DNA of 64,000 nt, from the NCBI RefSeq assembly GCF_004359215.1, contig NC_090614.1:1865005-1929004 (forward strand). Direction: 5' to 3'. The translations under genes were made by a program, and so were the position numbers. Of the stretch, positions 40,291 through 51,929 are shown one piece after another (the first letter of the stretch is position 1; each line of letters opens with the position of its first letter). Under the pieces are notes generated by a model. It did no database searches. It saw only the letters and a list, made by a program, of their open reading frames with translations, and was not told the DNA's origin. The DNA comes from Bremia lactucae (Eukaryota > Oomycota > Peronosporomycetes > Peronosporales > Peronosporaceae).

Positions 40291-41415
40291 GTAAGATCTC
40301 TAAGGATCGATGACCCACTCCGCTCACTTAGTGCAGCTTTTGTATCATCAAGGATAGCTTCGTCCGGAAGTGACGATAAGTTTAGCTCAATCGTACGTTA
40401 CATGACCACCATCTCAAAAAAGTCGCCAGCCTTTAAGGCTCGGTCGCACTCATCGATTGACATTTCTTCTGTCTCTAAAAGAGCATATATGAAGGGATTA
40501 CCGCAAGGCTAACTTCTCCCTCAATGTTACCGATTACACCATATAAAAGCGTGTGTAATTGCTAACTCGTATCACTTGTGAGGGTCTTGGAGTAGAGACT
40601 GCGCCTCTTGGAGGCCGGAACATTCACGTCTTCGAATTCTTCAGCCTGTATTGGTTCTATACCAGACATGGTGTCTATAAGAAATATTCGACATCCGACA
40701 AGTAGTTAGGTAACCTTAATTTCTTATTTAGCGAACGTTTACCTGTCGCTTCACGTGCATTAGAAGGGTTTGACCCAAAGCCCTGGCAAACTGCCAATAG
40801 TGTCACTACTGACACTCATTATAATGCCACCTCGGCCGACCACACTCGGTGAACTTAGACATGCCACTCCACGTATCTCAGAGATATGGCACCCTTGTGG
40901 TCCTGGCGAACCACCAATAGTGTCACTACTGAAACTCAGTTTGGTGCCACCTCGGCCGACCACACTCGGTGGACTTAGACGTGCCACTTCACGTATCTCA
41001 GGGATACTACACCCTTGATGACTCAGCCTTAGGCCAACAATGCTTCCATCATCAGTGCTTCGCTATTACAACGAGTGTCACTCGACGGGGTACGGGCCGT
41101 TTCACTTCCTTCTTTTGAGTTGGGCTCAGAATTAATGTTTTCAACATTAGAGTCTATTAACTCAGAAATTTCAATGCTTGAAACACTGACAGACTCAGTC
41201 AATAATCCGCGCCAGTAGCGCATTTGTTGTCTAGCAAAGGTGGGTTCATGACTCTCCAAAACCATGCTAGAAACATTGCGCGTGGCGGCTAAGGTCTATC
41301 GATCCATGGCTCATTACGTTCATGTCATGCCAGGCCATTCGAAGGATGAAATCATATCTCGAATTCAAATCAAAGACGAGACAGCGCTCCACACTGTCAA
41401 AGTCCAAAGCCTTCA
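40291..41415 (-). pseudogene. Gypsy B2 pre-RT region and protease C-terminus
   Basis: The minus strand at 41300-41410 reads ALDFDSVERCLVFDLNSRYD and MSHGSIDL, the protease/RT junction block of Gypsy elements. 41029-41265 is a continuing frame (MVLESHEPTFARQQMRYWRG). A unit of about 120 bases at 40783-40900 is repeated at 40901-41020; B1 has it once. Confidence 0.65.
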
Positions 41416-41429
41416 AACCTAAGTTCAAC

Positions 41430-42085
41430 GGAACTTAAAAAACTATTGAAGAGGCAGTTGCCATAGCGCTGCGCGCTCAGTTCGAGTTTAAGTCTGCTCG
41501 TGTTAACGCGCCTGTTTACCGTACAAGCTCTTCGAGATCTTGGATACCGTTTAATAGACCGGAACCAATGGATATTAGCCTCAGTGAGGAAGGAGAAAAA
41601 GCACTATAAGCTGTTAAACAGCATTAAAACATCCGCGGATATTATATGTGCGGAAGCACGAAACATTTACGTCCGGTCTGTCCCCTACGAAATACGCGTA
41701 AAGCTCGAAAGAGCACCGATTCCGACCTATACCGACAATTTCGTACGGTGCGGGAATGCGTCGTTACCCAGTAGGTGTGGGGCGCCCTACTGGGGAAGAC
41801 CTAGGCTCTGTTGTACTTCTAGGAGGTTAGAGTAAACAGAAACTAACCCCAATTTCCTCGGGGCGTAATGGCACGGGTCGTGAGTACAAGCCTGGCTTGT
41901 AAGTCGCTCAAGCGACTGTTCAGGGCTTTAATTAGCCTGGTCAATTTATATTGACTTACGAGCGTCTTGCAATAATGCTCGACGACTTTCCCTTAAGAAA
42001 AATCAACAATACGTTGAGGCGCTTAAAGCGCATGAAAGTGATATAATCACTGTTCGCTTGGCTACTTTCTTGTAGCAGGATTGGA
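41430..42085 (+). pseudogene. Inverted gag C-terminus / protease N-terminus block of Gypsy B2
   Basis: The plus strand reads TIEEAVAIALRAQFEFKSAR, NRPEPMDISLSEEGE, then a decayed knuckle region. Near 41955-42060 it carries the protease start (D.RASCN.ARRLSL, then YVEALKAHESD). Homologous to 9370-10030 in B1, with both borders in matching positions. Left of it the palindrome AAGTTCAACGGAACTT lies at the junction. Confidence 0.75.
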
Positions 42086-42094
42086 TCGAAAAAA

Positions 42095-42348
42095 ATCCCT
42101 AGGAAGGCACTTAACCCTATAATATCAAAAGAAGAATTGCACTTTATTTATTTAAATCTAAAAACCTTACCCTAGCTAATTAAAAATAGATTTTGGCCGC
42201 CAGATTTATATCTGGCGGCGACCACATTTGTTACCCATAATAAATAGGATTTAAGTAACTAACTCTTTTAGAAAAAGATAAGGGTATTATTCCCATAAAG
42301 TAAATGTATTACAACAACGGTTCTCCAGCCGGCGTGTGCCTTATGACA
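42095..42348 (-). repeat. LTR1 fragment, 5' LTR of Gypsy B2
   Basis: Matches the right half of 35655-36125, including TATATCTGGCGGCGACCACA, and ends near TTATGACA (decayed CATTACA). It is joined directly to the inverted block; the rest of the LTR, the primer site and the gag N-terminus are deleted. Confidence 0.75.
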
Positions 42349-42803
42349 GCAAAAGTAGGTAAATAAGTTGAGATACCGTCTGCGTTATGACCTATTCAAC
42401 TCGAGCTTTCTTGTGGACCACAGGCGAGGCGAGCTATTCAACATCGAGAGATTCCTTAGAAATGGACCGATGTGTCCTTACGGTGCGTAAAGGGCACTAT
42501 AGCGTTTCGTCTGTAGGTCAAGAAATACCTGTACGCATGAATACTATTACGTGTACATCCATGATACTGCCTTGATTAGATTCGTACAATCGTTTTCTGA
42601 CTAAACACAGATGCAACCCGTCCGGCGTTTTACATAGGGGCTACTTAAGTCAAATAATGAGCGATGCTTTCTCAGGTTTAAAAGGAGGACTAATGTTATC
42701 GGTTTCCATAAACACACCTGAAAGGAAGTTACAGATAAGCTGCATGACAAAAAGGCCGGTTAATGAAACGAGGTCTTTACCTCGATGTTGCGACAGCCCT
42801 ACC
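42349..42803. other. Unassigned spacer
   Basis: No gene or repeat was recognised between two LTR1 copies. Confidence 0.4.
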
Positions 42804-43268
42804 TATAGAGGAGCTACGTCGCTTAAAAAGTCAGAAGAAGACTTTAGACTCAACCAGTCTCTTAGTTGTATTGAACTAATAAGTAGAAGTGCTCGAAGAG
42901 TCGTACGAGCTCGTAGATCTTGAAGTGTCTGAGCTCAAGGAAATTGCAATCTGTAGAATCAGGTAGCAGCTGGTGCCCGAGACTATATACCTTATGAAGG
43001 CTTACTACTTTCACTGATTGAAGCGCAAGCCTTTGTACGACACGACACGCTGTTTCGGTCGAAAGCAGGACTGAACTTTTGTGTTTCAAAAAAAAATCTA
43101 CCGTAATTGCATTCAAAATAAATTTGGTGACCAATTCTCTATCTGGTGGCCACGTGAATTTCTGATAAATGATATTTAACAATATTACCTATTTTAAATA
43201 GAAAAGATTATTGTGCTCATACTGTAAATTGTACCGCCTTAACGGTTCACCAACCAAAGGGTACCCCA
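42804..43268 (-). repeat. Divergent LTR1, 3' LTR of a third family B element
   Basis: TATAGAGGAGCTACGTCGCT through CTGGTGGCCAC to GGGTACCCCA. Clearly LTR1 but well diverged. The element's opposite-strand ORF and chromodomain follow on its right, as in B2. Confidence 0.7.
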
Positions 43269-44300
43269 AGTGTCGGCATTCGTTCTCGATTTCCTCTTTG
43301 TGAATGAACTAATACTGTGGTTGTGTTTTCCATACTTCGTCTAATTACATTCAAGCTTCTTTAAGGCGGTGAGTACGTGGACTATGTTAGTCACCATCCG
43401 TCCAAGTGAAAAGATAAGGAACACCCTCCTATCACGATATGGCGTGAGCAGGCAATGTATAAGGAGGAACAAGCTCGTCGCCGGGCTGGGGTTCGTGTCA
43501 AAGCAAAAACCTCATATTGCATATCGATTCACACCGCTTATTATGCAATAGCGCCTCCGGTGCGGGACGATTTTGCACTATGGCTTACCAGATCAAATGA
43601 GAGTACCCCGCAGAAGCTCGCTGCATGTGCCGCTCTCCGTGACCAAAACCTCACGCAATTTCAACGTCGGCAAAGAAATTATCTACATTATCAATCACGT
43701 GGAGTCTTTTAACAAAAACGAAGTATCGCTTTATTGATTGGTTCATCGGGCCCGTCGCCTTCGAAGTAGTTAGTCTCTCAGAGATTCGCTCAACGCGAAC
43801 GATATTCGTGTTTTACGAAAGCTTCGGTTGATTATACAAAGCTAAAGGTCAACGGCCAATAAGTGCGGCGTAGCGGCTAAATAAAGAGACTAGGTGCAGC
43901 AGCTACAGTTGCAGTTGCAACCGTGGATCCAAGCCACACTGCGCAGATATTTCATTCATTTCCAACTATATTGATTACAAGCGTCGTTGGGCGCAAGTTG
44001 ACCCTTAATATGGCGCTTAAAAACATCAATGGCTTAAGGACAATCTTGCCGAAGGAATATCTCAATCCCCCAAGCTTTTCTGACGGAGGTACTCAAGCCA
44101 CTTCACCAAATACTGGTATTTTCCCTTGCGACGACGTCGTTTCAAAAGCCTCTCTACTTGAAATGGTACGTTCCCTTGCACCTCAGACAAGGGATGAGTA
44201 GGCCAAATTATCGGAAGAAGCTTTTGAAGCTCCGAAGAACGAGGTGCAACTTCTTCGTGAGAGTTTTGCTCGAATTTAGAGCACCCGAGAGCACCCTTGA
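43269..44300 (+). pseudogene. Third family B 3' end: opposite-strand ORF over a dead chromodomain
   Basis: Plus frames 43455-43712 (QARRRAGVRVKAKTSYC, LAACAALRDQNLTQFQRRQ) and 43923-44201 (MALKNINGLRTILPKEYLNP) parallel the B2 opposite-strand ORF. On the minus strand about 44010-44160 reads VPFQVERLLKRRRRKGKYQY then LVKWLEY, a chromodomain with a later stop. The tail EEAFEAPKNEVQLLRESFA matches EAFDAQRHEVQLLREVLA at 61530-61590, a likely coiled coil. Confidence 0.5.
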
Positions 44301-44479
44301 CGTGGTCTGCTGACGTTAAGCGTCGAGAACCTCGTTGAAAGAGTCACCTTAAAATATTGATGAGGATGTAGCAATCTTCGCCTCAGAATCAAGTAATCTT
44401 GGCTTGGTGATCTAATAGCTTTATTGTGCATGAACATAAGAAGCTTGATGCAGTCACTATAACGGCACTCGGAGCACTG
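44301..44479. other. Short spacer between a family B end and A2
   Basis: Nothing recognised. It marks the end of family B similarity. Confidence 0.4.
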
Positions 44480-45256
44480 CAATAAAATAAATAGAAGCAT
44501 CTGCATTTAAATTGTCCTCTCTTGCGTACAGAGAGATAGTTAGAGAGCACAATAAACGTGTGCTTAATATACTACAGCATTACGGAAGCGGATAAGCATT
44601 TTTACGTGCGCACTTTGTATTTGTAAGAATTGTAAGACTTATATACGTTTTACGTTAATAAATATACATCATTTGTATGAAACAAATGGCTGCCGTTTCT
44701 GCAGATGCATCCCTAGATGAAGAGCATTCATATGCTGTATACGTCGGCTCGCAGATGCCGTCCGTTCCCTTGTAGGTGTCATCACACCTCATACATAGGG
44801 ATTGATTACATTGGAAATGTCATAAGAGTAAGAAGTCAATTGAATACAATGGTATTAATTGACTTCTCCGTTTACCACCTGAATGGGCAAAAACATGCGT
44901 AGCATAAGAAAAAGAAGTTCATTACACAACAACTTTTTAAAGCGATTTTGCACATATTTGCAAAAATCGCCAACGGGAAGAACGAGGGACAGCGATTTGT
45001 CTAAGAAGCACTGCTACAGTCTTCTAGTATATTACTTATGCGACCAGTGAGTGCAACAATTGTACGGTGACTTTTCACGGCCTCTATTATTCCACCTAAA
45101 TAGACCGAGCTGATGGGTCGTCTACAAAGACGGAAACAACTTGACACAAAGCGCTTGCAACGCGATAAATCGCTGTTATCGCCGAGTGTTACATGTTGCA
45201 GCCCGACCATTACTGATGTTGCTGCGCTGTCATGTGGACACAATAATTAATCCCAC

Positions 45257-45667
45257 TTGCAAAGTGAGGATGTAGACCCATCGCTAAGTGTTGACTATAA
45301 TGACTCGACTCCGCTGCCATCACCGAATAATGGTGATGAAGTCAGCGAGCTAATAGGGAAGGCTGATGGTGATATTAGGCCCATCCACAATTCACCTAAC
45401 GCTCTAAACATGGAGACGCCTAAGGTTGTGGAGGTAACTTGCCGTCACCGAGACAACTGTCTCGTCGTCTGCACATTGCCTATAAATAAGAGCACTACAC
45501 ATACAGGGGCAATTTATTTACAGTTTGATCATAGCATAAAAGCTGAGGTACAGGCTCTCCATTATGGAGGGCATGACGCAAAAGAACTTGATCAAAATAT
45601 CATTCCGCGGCACATAATCGTGTCCAGTCGGTATCACAAGCTTGTTGTAACGAGAGCAATTATGTAA
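45257..45667 (+). CDS. Opposite-strand ORF of Gypsy A2 (hypothetical)
   Basis: 136 residues: SEDVDPSLSVDYNDSTPLPS, then ELIGKADGDIRPIHNSPNAL, then NMET. The first ~60 residues parallel the frame at 1393-1782, and both lie a few hundred bases inside an LTR2. The remainder does not match. No domain recognised. It is one of two copies supporting a family A opposite-strand gene; it could also be residual similarity of a non-coding region. Confidence 0.35.
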   Translation: MQSEDVDPSLSVDYNDSTPLPSPNNGDEVSELIGKADGDIRPIHNSPNALNMETPKVVEVTCRHRDNCLVVCTLPINKSTTHTGAIYLQFDHSIKAEVQALHYGGHDAKELDQNIIPRHIIVSSRYHKLVVTRAIM

Positions 45668-45729
45668 CTGGGGCATACTGCATATACCACCTCCATCCGA
45701 AAGGCCATGTTTGGATGGAACTAGTGAAC

Positions 45730-46140
45730 CCGTCTTAGATTTCCAGTGCGCTAATAAAGAAAGACGACGACGGCGTTGACCGTGTCATCTCTTACCATTC
45801 CTGGCTTTTCAATGCTGCGATGCTGAATATTCCTGTGCATAGCAAGGAGTTTTTTCTTAAAAAGTATGGTCTTGTTATGTTTTGAGTGTATCTGCTGGGG
45901 GCACCGAACCATTTATGATGTACATGGATCATGCGTCACTGAACCCGCAATAGACTCACCGGGCATCTCGCCAAGATGATGAAAGGGTCTAACATTATCA
46001 TTTTAATTTAAATTCAAGCTACAGAACGAATGTCTTGGCTGACCAAGTATCGCGCAGGCCAGGCTACTCGGCAAGACATCATGAAGGTGTGTTTCGTGCT
46101 AAGGCACATGTTGAGTCGTAACGTTGGCAACCATGCAGGT
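45730..46140 (+). pseudogene. Gypsy RNase H / linker piece, opposite to its element
   Basis: Across three frames the plus strand gives DDDGVDRVISYHSW, PVHSKEFFLKKYGLVMF.VYL, MYMDHASL and TNVLADQVSRRPGYSARHHE, the second half of RNase H and the linker to integrase. The LTRs and possible gag of A2 imply minus-strand orientation, so this piece is inverted within the element or belongs to a nested one. Confidence 0.6.
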
Positions 46141-46835
46141 TGACCACGAGACGTACTATTTTGGCCTCCAAGATAACGGTTTCTACAATCAAAATAAGCA
46201 CCGTCGCCTGCTGTTGGAGAACTTCGGTTGACAAAACTTTTCTTTCCGTTAATGCGAAGGCATCACGACCTTGATCGGGAAAATACGGCCAAGTTTTCTT
46301 CCCTCAGCATTTGACGACTGTAGACGACACAACATTTATGAGCTTAAATAGTGGGCCGATTGCAACATGCTTGGATCACAGATCACGCTCAAGCACTTTT
46401 TCGTGTCTGGCAATGCCATTACCAGTGCCTCTATAAGCGACAGATTCACTGATGAGCTTTTTTTTTTACCAAACCCGTTCTGCATCCTGCTTCGCATGCT
46501 CTGCACAAAAATCTTGCTGTGTTATTAGCCCTAGAAATTGGAACAGATCTTTCACGTGACGTGGGACTGCACGCCTTTTCAGTTCAAATCTGCTTTTGGT
46601 TCTGCTTGTACACCATGTGGAGCTACGATGCAGCTTAGTGCAGGTTTCTTAGGGACCCCTATGACGTACTTCACAAGTACAAAATTGGGCGCCACCTTTC
46701 TTCAGCACAGAGGTCAAATGACGCCTGTGTGAATCGATTCCTTCAGCCTGTTCTCGGCCTAACTATGATCGATACATCGTCAAAGTAATCGGGCGTTAGA
46801 ACCGTGCTGACGCATCACGTGGGCAACTACTCGGG

Positions 46836-47081
46836 TTATGTGTTGCCGTTTCGGTTTTGAAAGTGTGACTTTAAAGCCACTTCTATAGCAATGCTTACTG
46901 CCATGTTAGCCTCATCAAATCCTTTTATAAGTATCTGGGAGTTGCTTCCCTTTAGATTCAAGGCAGAAATGATTTTGACTTTCCCGTGGACTTCAAAATA
47001 ACATCTTTCCGCGGGGTCGGCATTAGAGTCGGAATGTTTGCCGTTTTGAGCGTGAGCCACGCACCATTCACATATGGTCAA
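46836..47081 (-). pseudogene. Possible gag remnant in A2
   Basis: 81 residues with DEANMAVSIAIEVALKSHF, faintly like the EEAV.IAL...F stretch at the end of gag domains. The position near the 5' LTR and the minus orientation fit, but the similarity is weak. Confidence 0.25.
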
Positions 47082-47798
47082 CGGTCTAAGAAGTTTGGGC
47101 TGCAGTAAGGCGACTTGCTCTTACGTACATGTCCTGCCTTTGTGCGCATGTCAAAGAGCACTTGAATAGTGCCGACTCTTTCCCTCGACTGCGGCCATTG
47201 CAAAGGTGTCTCCACAAAACTACTTAAAATGAAATGTGTGCACCGGACGCGGCCTCTTACGCTATCGAAGCATAAAACGTCTCAAAGCAGCTCGGGACGA
47301 CTTACTTAGAGTCTGGCCCAGTACTTGCTAACCGAGTTCCTGCACCACTGTTCATATAGGTAGGAAAAATACGCTCAATCGATACTAAGGTTCATCCACA
47401 CTGGTCCCATCAGAAAGACAGGTCGTATGAAGAATACAAGTGCAGCGAAGTGCAGGCGGGCGATTGTCAAGCGACCTCGCACAACAATGCAAATACCTTC
47501 TGGTACAAAAAGAAAGTGGATAAATCATCTTTTTTACTGCATCAACGAGGTTGGAGGGCACCTAAGGTGACCTCGCACGACAAACGCTTACTTTTTTGTA
47601 CTAGTGGGTGTTACTGAAGCCGTCAATCGTCTTCTCTTGCGCTTTGCGTATTAGTAAGTAATTTTATGAGAAATTTATTATACCTAAAAATACATGTAAA
47701 ATGCTTACTTAAAATGCCATCTTTGTAAACGGCATCCCTGCAGGCGATCACTGTATACCTTAGGCTCGCAGACGCTCGTCCCAGACGTCATTCGATGA

Positions 47799-48289
47799 TG
47801 TACCATTCACTAGTACTGCTTCCGTACTGGCCAGCTTGCACTGATAACAGTGAAGGTGAGATGCCTTCGAGTATTCCACGTAAGCGACGTGTTGAGGAAG
47901 GTTTGAGTTGCTAAGAAGTCTTAGCAATTATAGGTCAATACTAAGAAGGCTTTGTATAGGAAAAGTAAAGCTGTATTAATATATAAAGTTCAAACGTTAC
48001 GATCTTCTTATTTACTGACTTTAATGTTTATATATATAAAATAATGTATAGAAACTCGTTGCGCACCGCTCATTCGAGCTTCTATCAGCGATTGGCAGGG
48101 TTAATTTAAATATAAATTAACAAATGCAATCGAACTGTTGCATTTTTTGCTTCGATGTTGCTATATACTTGAATATTAAAACGTTGAGTAAGATTACTGA
48201 AAGATTGTCGTTTCAATCCCCTTCAAATATATCTCTTAAAGAAAATTGTTTTTACTATTCCTCCTATAGGAGTTTACATATATCTTACA
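47799..48289 (-). repeat. LTR3 copy, left of an LTR-LTR tandem
   Basis: Begins TGTACCATTCACTAGTACTG. It aligns with 48290-48762 through GCTAAGAAGTCTTAGC (shared by both), the AGGAAAA stretch and the ATTCCTC.TA stretch at the right end. It joins its neighbour without any intervening internal sequence. More diverged than the right-hand copy. Confidence 0.6.
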
Positions 48290-48762
48290 TATAACAGGGT
48301 ACGTTTTGCTAGTGCTGATAACAGAAGTAGTCAACCTACACTAGTTACATTGAAGGTGATGTACTTCGACTACTTCACGTACACGACATGGGGGAAATAT
48401 TCTATATAGCTAAGAAGTCTTAGCTACTAAGGATCCAAGGCTTAAGAATAGGAAAAATGCAGAACTTCATTTATATATGTTAAGTTCTTACATATCGATC
48501 TCCTATCTATTGGCTAATATAGCTAAACGCAATGAGCCTCCTTACGCGACATCTAAGCCTGGCTTGTTGCAATTGGCGGGGGCGATTTAAATCGATATTT
48601 TCCAATAAATAGAACTTATGTCTTATTGCGTCAAAATTACTAAATTTGGAGTACTGGAACTAGTTAATTTTGTATATATTTATTAATTTCCTCTCATAGA
48701 AAAAACAATTTACCATTCCTCTTATTAAAGATATTATTTGTGTAACGGGACACCCCGTCACA
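48290..48762 (-). repeat. LTR3 copy with polypurine tract, 3' LTR of a family D element
   Basis: The right end, on the minus strand, is TGTGACGGGGTGTCCCGTTA, preceded by AAGAAGGGAGTGA, a polypurine tract. The left end TATAACAGGGTACG corresponds to the CATTACA end at 20290. It matches the plus-strand LTR3 at 19566-20296. Confidence 0.7.
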
Positions 48763-49380
48763 TCACTCCCTTCTTAAACAACTTGATTGATGTAGAGTGG
48801 CAGAGAGTACTATTATGTCTATCCGAAATTAGCAATAGTTGGCTTTATTTTAATTACAAATTTCACGTAGCCTAAGCAGCTGCAAAGCGGCCAGATGTAC
48901 GGCTCAGTGCAGCTGCTAGCAATGCAAATGTTTCGGTTGACGCCAATGCGTCCAGCATGGGAAGTGTTTACTCAATTGGAGGTGACTGATCTACGTCACC
49001 TGCTACTTTCATTGTAGGTGACTGGCATTAGTCGGCGTCATCGCCCAACTTGGGGATAACTATGAAAGCCTCCGGTTTACTCGGGGCCACGTCATCATAC
49101 ATACGGGTTCTAACGTGACTTTAAAGAGGTGATGACAAAATTGTAAAACTCCTAGTCAGACCCTTTTAGTGCGAAGTCATCTTGTGATGACTCCATGCAC
49201 AATGAAAACTCTGGTGATGTCAGAATGCATCACTAGATACGAAGTGATCGTTAAGGTCACTTCGGTAAGCATACTTATGGTGCGCTAGTATGCATCACCA
49301 GGAACGGAGTGATACAAAGGATTACTCCGAAAGTAATTTTAGCGTAAAGCTAACATTAACCAACAGGAGAGGGACTCGCA
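48763..49380. other. 3' internal region of a family D-type element
   Basis: Several short local repeats (GGTGACT, GTCATC, GATGACT) and no clear frame. It lies between the polypurine tract and pre-RT sequence, so chromodomain, integrase and most of RT have been deleted. Confidence 0.4.
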
Positions 49381-51260
49381 TTTTTCAAAATATCTATAGA
49401 AGATAGGAACCAAACTGTCTCACGACGTTCTAAACCTAACTCACGCGCGGTGCTTTGCGCTTCGCTCCCGAAGTCCAGGTTGTCCTATAAGGGCAGCTTG
49501 ATTCGGTGGTCTGGTATGACCAAGGATCAATCCCAAATTTCATTATTCGATTCATCCAGGCTTTACAAGTTTGGTGAGGACAGTATTTTGAACCTGGAAT
49601 AGGTCGATTTCGTTTCGACTCGCGCGGTACGGACTCAGGGGATACATCCTTAAATTCGATCAAATCTTTATATATTGGATTTGTCGTCAAAGACTCCAGG
49701 ATAAGGACGTAAAACGTTCCATCCGAGTCTTCATACCGAAAACACTTTCGTCCATTGATGAGCCGCTGAAAACCCGTTCGTTCTCAGGATTACTGTTGCC
49801 GACTTAATATTGGCCGCGTAGTTGTCATCTGTGACAAGAACGCAGATCTGCTTGACTTTGCCACTACGCAGATCACGCAAAAATCGTTTCGGTTCAAGCT
49901 TTGGCAATTGATCTCCGATATTATTTTCGGAAGCGTTATAGGACCATATGTATAAGCGCCTACACTTGGTCTATTGTTTACTAAGGTATTTAACGTCTCA
50001 GTTTCCTCTTTGGCACTTATTTATAAATGTACCTGTGAACTTTGACCACAGGTTTCTGCGGACTTGCTCCCTCAGATTTTTAAGAACTTACCCCTCAAGG
50101 TTTGTATTTCGGAAGTTTTCTCCCCAACTGCCTCGAGCTGTGGTTGCGCTACCCACAGCGAGATCCTCTAAGACCGACTCTCCAGTCGATCTAGGACTTT
50201 CGTACTGTCTCTTATAGACATGCGTTTTATATTTTTTGGATGTTGCTTATCCAGCAAGCATCATTATTTCGTGCCACTCAACTTATTCTAGTGGTCGAAT
50301 CGACGCTACCTGTGCTTGAGCACACCGTCGGCAACAATATCCACGTCGCAATGGTGGACTTCGATGCTGCCTGTGCTGGTGCACAACCTTCTGGTTTGAC
50401 TCCGCGGTGCGTTATGTATTTGAATTAGAGTCTTCTGCAGTAATGCAAACGACCGAGCCACAAGTGAGGCGTTCGCACTCACTCGTAGGATATCCACACG
50501 CTTGAAGACGCTCCATGACGTTCATCAGTTGGCCGTCTGATGAACGAGAGACAGGCATCGTTACGGCTTCATGCTGCCTGGCTCGTACTTTCTGGGCCGT
50601 GGAAGTCGAAGGATGACATCGAATTTGAAATCCAAATCTAGTATGATGAAATTTTATATAGTACTGTTTACCCTTTAACGTGTATTGAATACAAACTACA
50701 AGTTTCTTTACTGTTACAGATGCGCCTGTTGTTAGGCGCACTGTCATCATCGTTAGAAGTAGGCTCCGCGTCCTTCGCTGTTCCTAGCAGAAAGTCGACC
50801 ATTTTGCTCAGAGTTTCTAGGCACTGGCCGTGGGGCACTACACTTATGGGCGTAGTGGTCCATCTAATGACAACGATTGGATTTTTGCAATTGTTTATAA
50901 CTTGAAGAGCGAGATTTTCGCTCTCACCAATCGAGAGATCCATAGGTTCTGGGCCCCCGTTTTCTTGTCGACTCGGTGGACGATACACTTCAAAGTGGAT
51001 AAAGCCTGTTTCAGGCTAAAGTCCTCCTGTTCCGCGACAGAGATAGCTTGATCTAGTGTGTCTAGTTTCAGCAGGAACAGGTGAGTCACAACAGGACCGC
51101 CTTCAAGACCTTTAATAGACACAGTTACGTGTGTTCATTCATCCATTGGATGACTCACGGTACAACTTACCAGGTATCGTGTATTTTTTGCGGAAGCGTG
51201 AAGATCACGCTTGCCCTGTTTTAAATCCAGAACCTCGGAAGAGCCAATCGAATTCGGCAA
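49381..51260 (-). pseudogene. Family D pre-RT, protease and gag remnants (minus strand)
   Basis: 49436-49690 gives NPIYKDLIEFKDVSPESVPR, the lead-in to RT. 50412-50750 gives MTVRLTTGASVTVKKLV (protease). 50668-51122 gives gag tail pieces (LGGPEPMDLS-like block, HLFLLKLDTLDQAISVAEQE). The order is as in D3 but on the minus strand. The remnant is cut on the right by the Copia element at about 51270. Confidence 0.7.
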
Positions 51261-51273
51261 ATAGCGGCTTTAT

Positions 51274-51851
51274 TTATTTTTTCCTGAGCCAAGTCTTAGA
51301 GTCCTCATTATGTTTGCCCTTTAACCTGAATAGCACGCGCAGGTCTTCCAAAAATGGAGCCGACCGTGCCTTGGTTAAGTTGACTGCTATCATGTCTACC
51401 GACTTCACGATTTTTCGTTTCATATCTCCTTCATTCACATGATAACGGATTAACTTAAAATGTTGGTTTACGTGCTTCGCTGTCGACGCGCTCTTCTCCG
51501 ATTCGAGTTGCTTGAGTGCGGCTGGGTTATCCAGCCAAATCGACATGGTGTGCGCACTGAAACCTTCAGCTCTTCCAACAATTTCCTAAAACCCAGCAAT
51601 TCACGTCTCGCCTGCGACACAGCGATGAATTTCGCTTCCATCTTGCTTAGTGATACACCTGATTGCTTCTTGCACAACCAAATCACGACAGCACCATCCA
51701 TAGCTAGTACACAACCCGACACAGACTTATGATCAGTCTTGTCGACAGCGAAGTCCACGTCGCTCCAGCATTCTACACGAATGGGATCTGGTGTCGGACC
51801 CTTGGAGTTTAGAATATGCTTCAAATCCTTGGTTTTCTTCAGATATCTCAC
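51274..51851 (-). pseudogene. Copia RNase H
   Basis: VECWSDVDFAVDKTDHKSVS then GCVLAMDGAVVIWLCKKQSG, SKMEAKFIAVSQARRELLGF, and in the second frame KHVNQHFKLIRYHVNEGDMK, the standard Copia RNase H blocks with Asp, Glu and Asp positions visible. A frameshift falls at about 51500. Confidence 0.8.
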
Positions 51852-51929
51852 AATCCTCTTGGCCCACTTCTAATCTTTCATTGTTGGCTTGTGGGTACGA
51901 CGTGTCGCCTGTGGACCGCGAAACAAACA

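Larger units (their letters stand above)
35655..42348 (-). mobile_element. Gypsy family B, copy B2 (both LTRs, internal inversion)
   Basis: Minus-strand order from the right: 5' LTR fragment (about 42095-42348), inverted gag/protease block (about 41430-42085, plus strand), protease C-terminus (41290-41415), pre-RT with a tandem duplication, RT (39700-40290), RNase H (38987-39519), integrase (37770-38800), chromodomain (37130-37405), opposite-strand ORF (36292-37282), polypurine tract, 3' LTR (35655-36125). The LTRs flank a rearranged, multiply broken body. The gag N-terminus and primer site present in B1 are deleted here. Confidence 0.8.
44480..47798 (-). mobile_element. Decayed Gypsy family A element (A2)
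   Basis: A strongly diverged LTR2 lies at about 44480-44990 (TCTTGCGTACAGAGAG, GGAAGCGGATAAGC, TACGTGCGCACTT), and another starts at about 47450 (TGCAGGCGGGCGATTGT) and runs to 47798. Left of the second LTR the minus strand reads TTCGCTGCACTTG, resembling the family primer site TTGGTAGCACTTG. Between them are the opposite-strand ORF (45257-45667), a plus-strand RNase H piece (45730-46140) and a possible gag piece (46836-47081, minus). Most of pol is unrecognisable. Confidence 0.55.
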
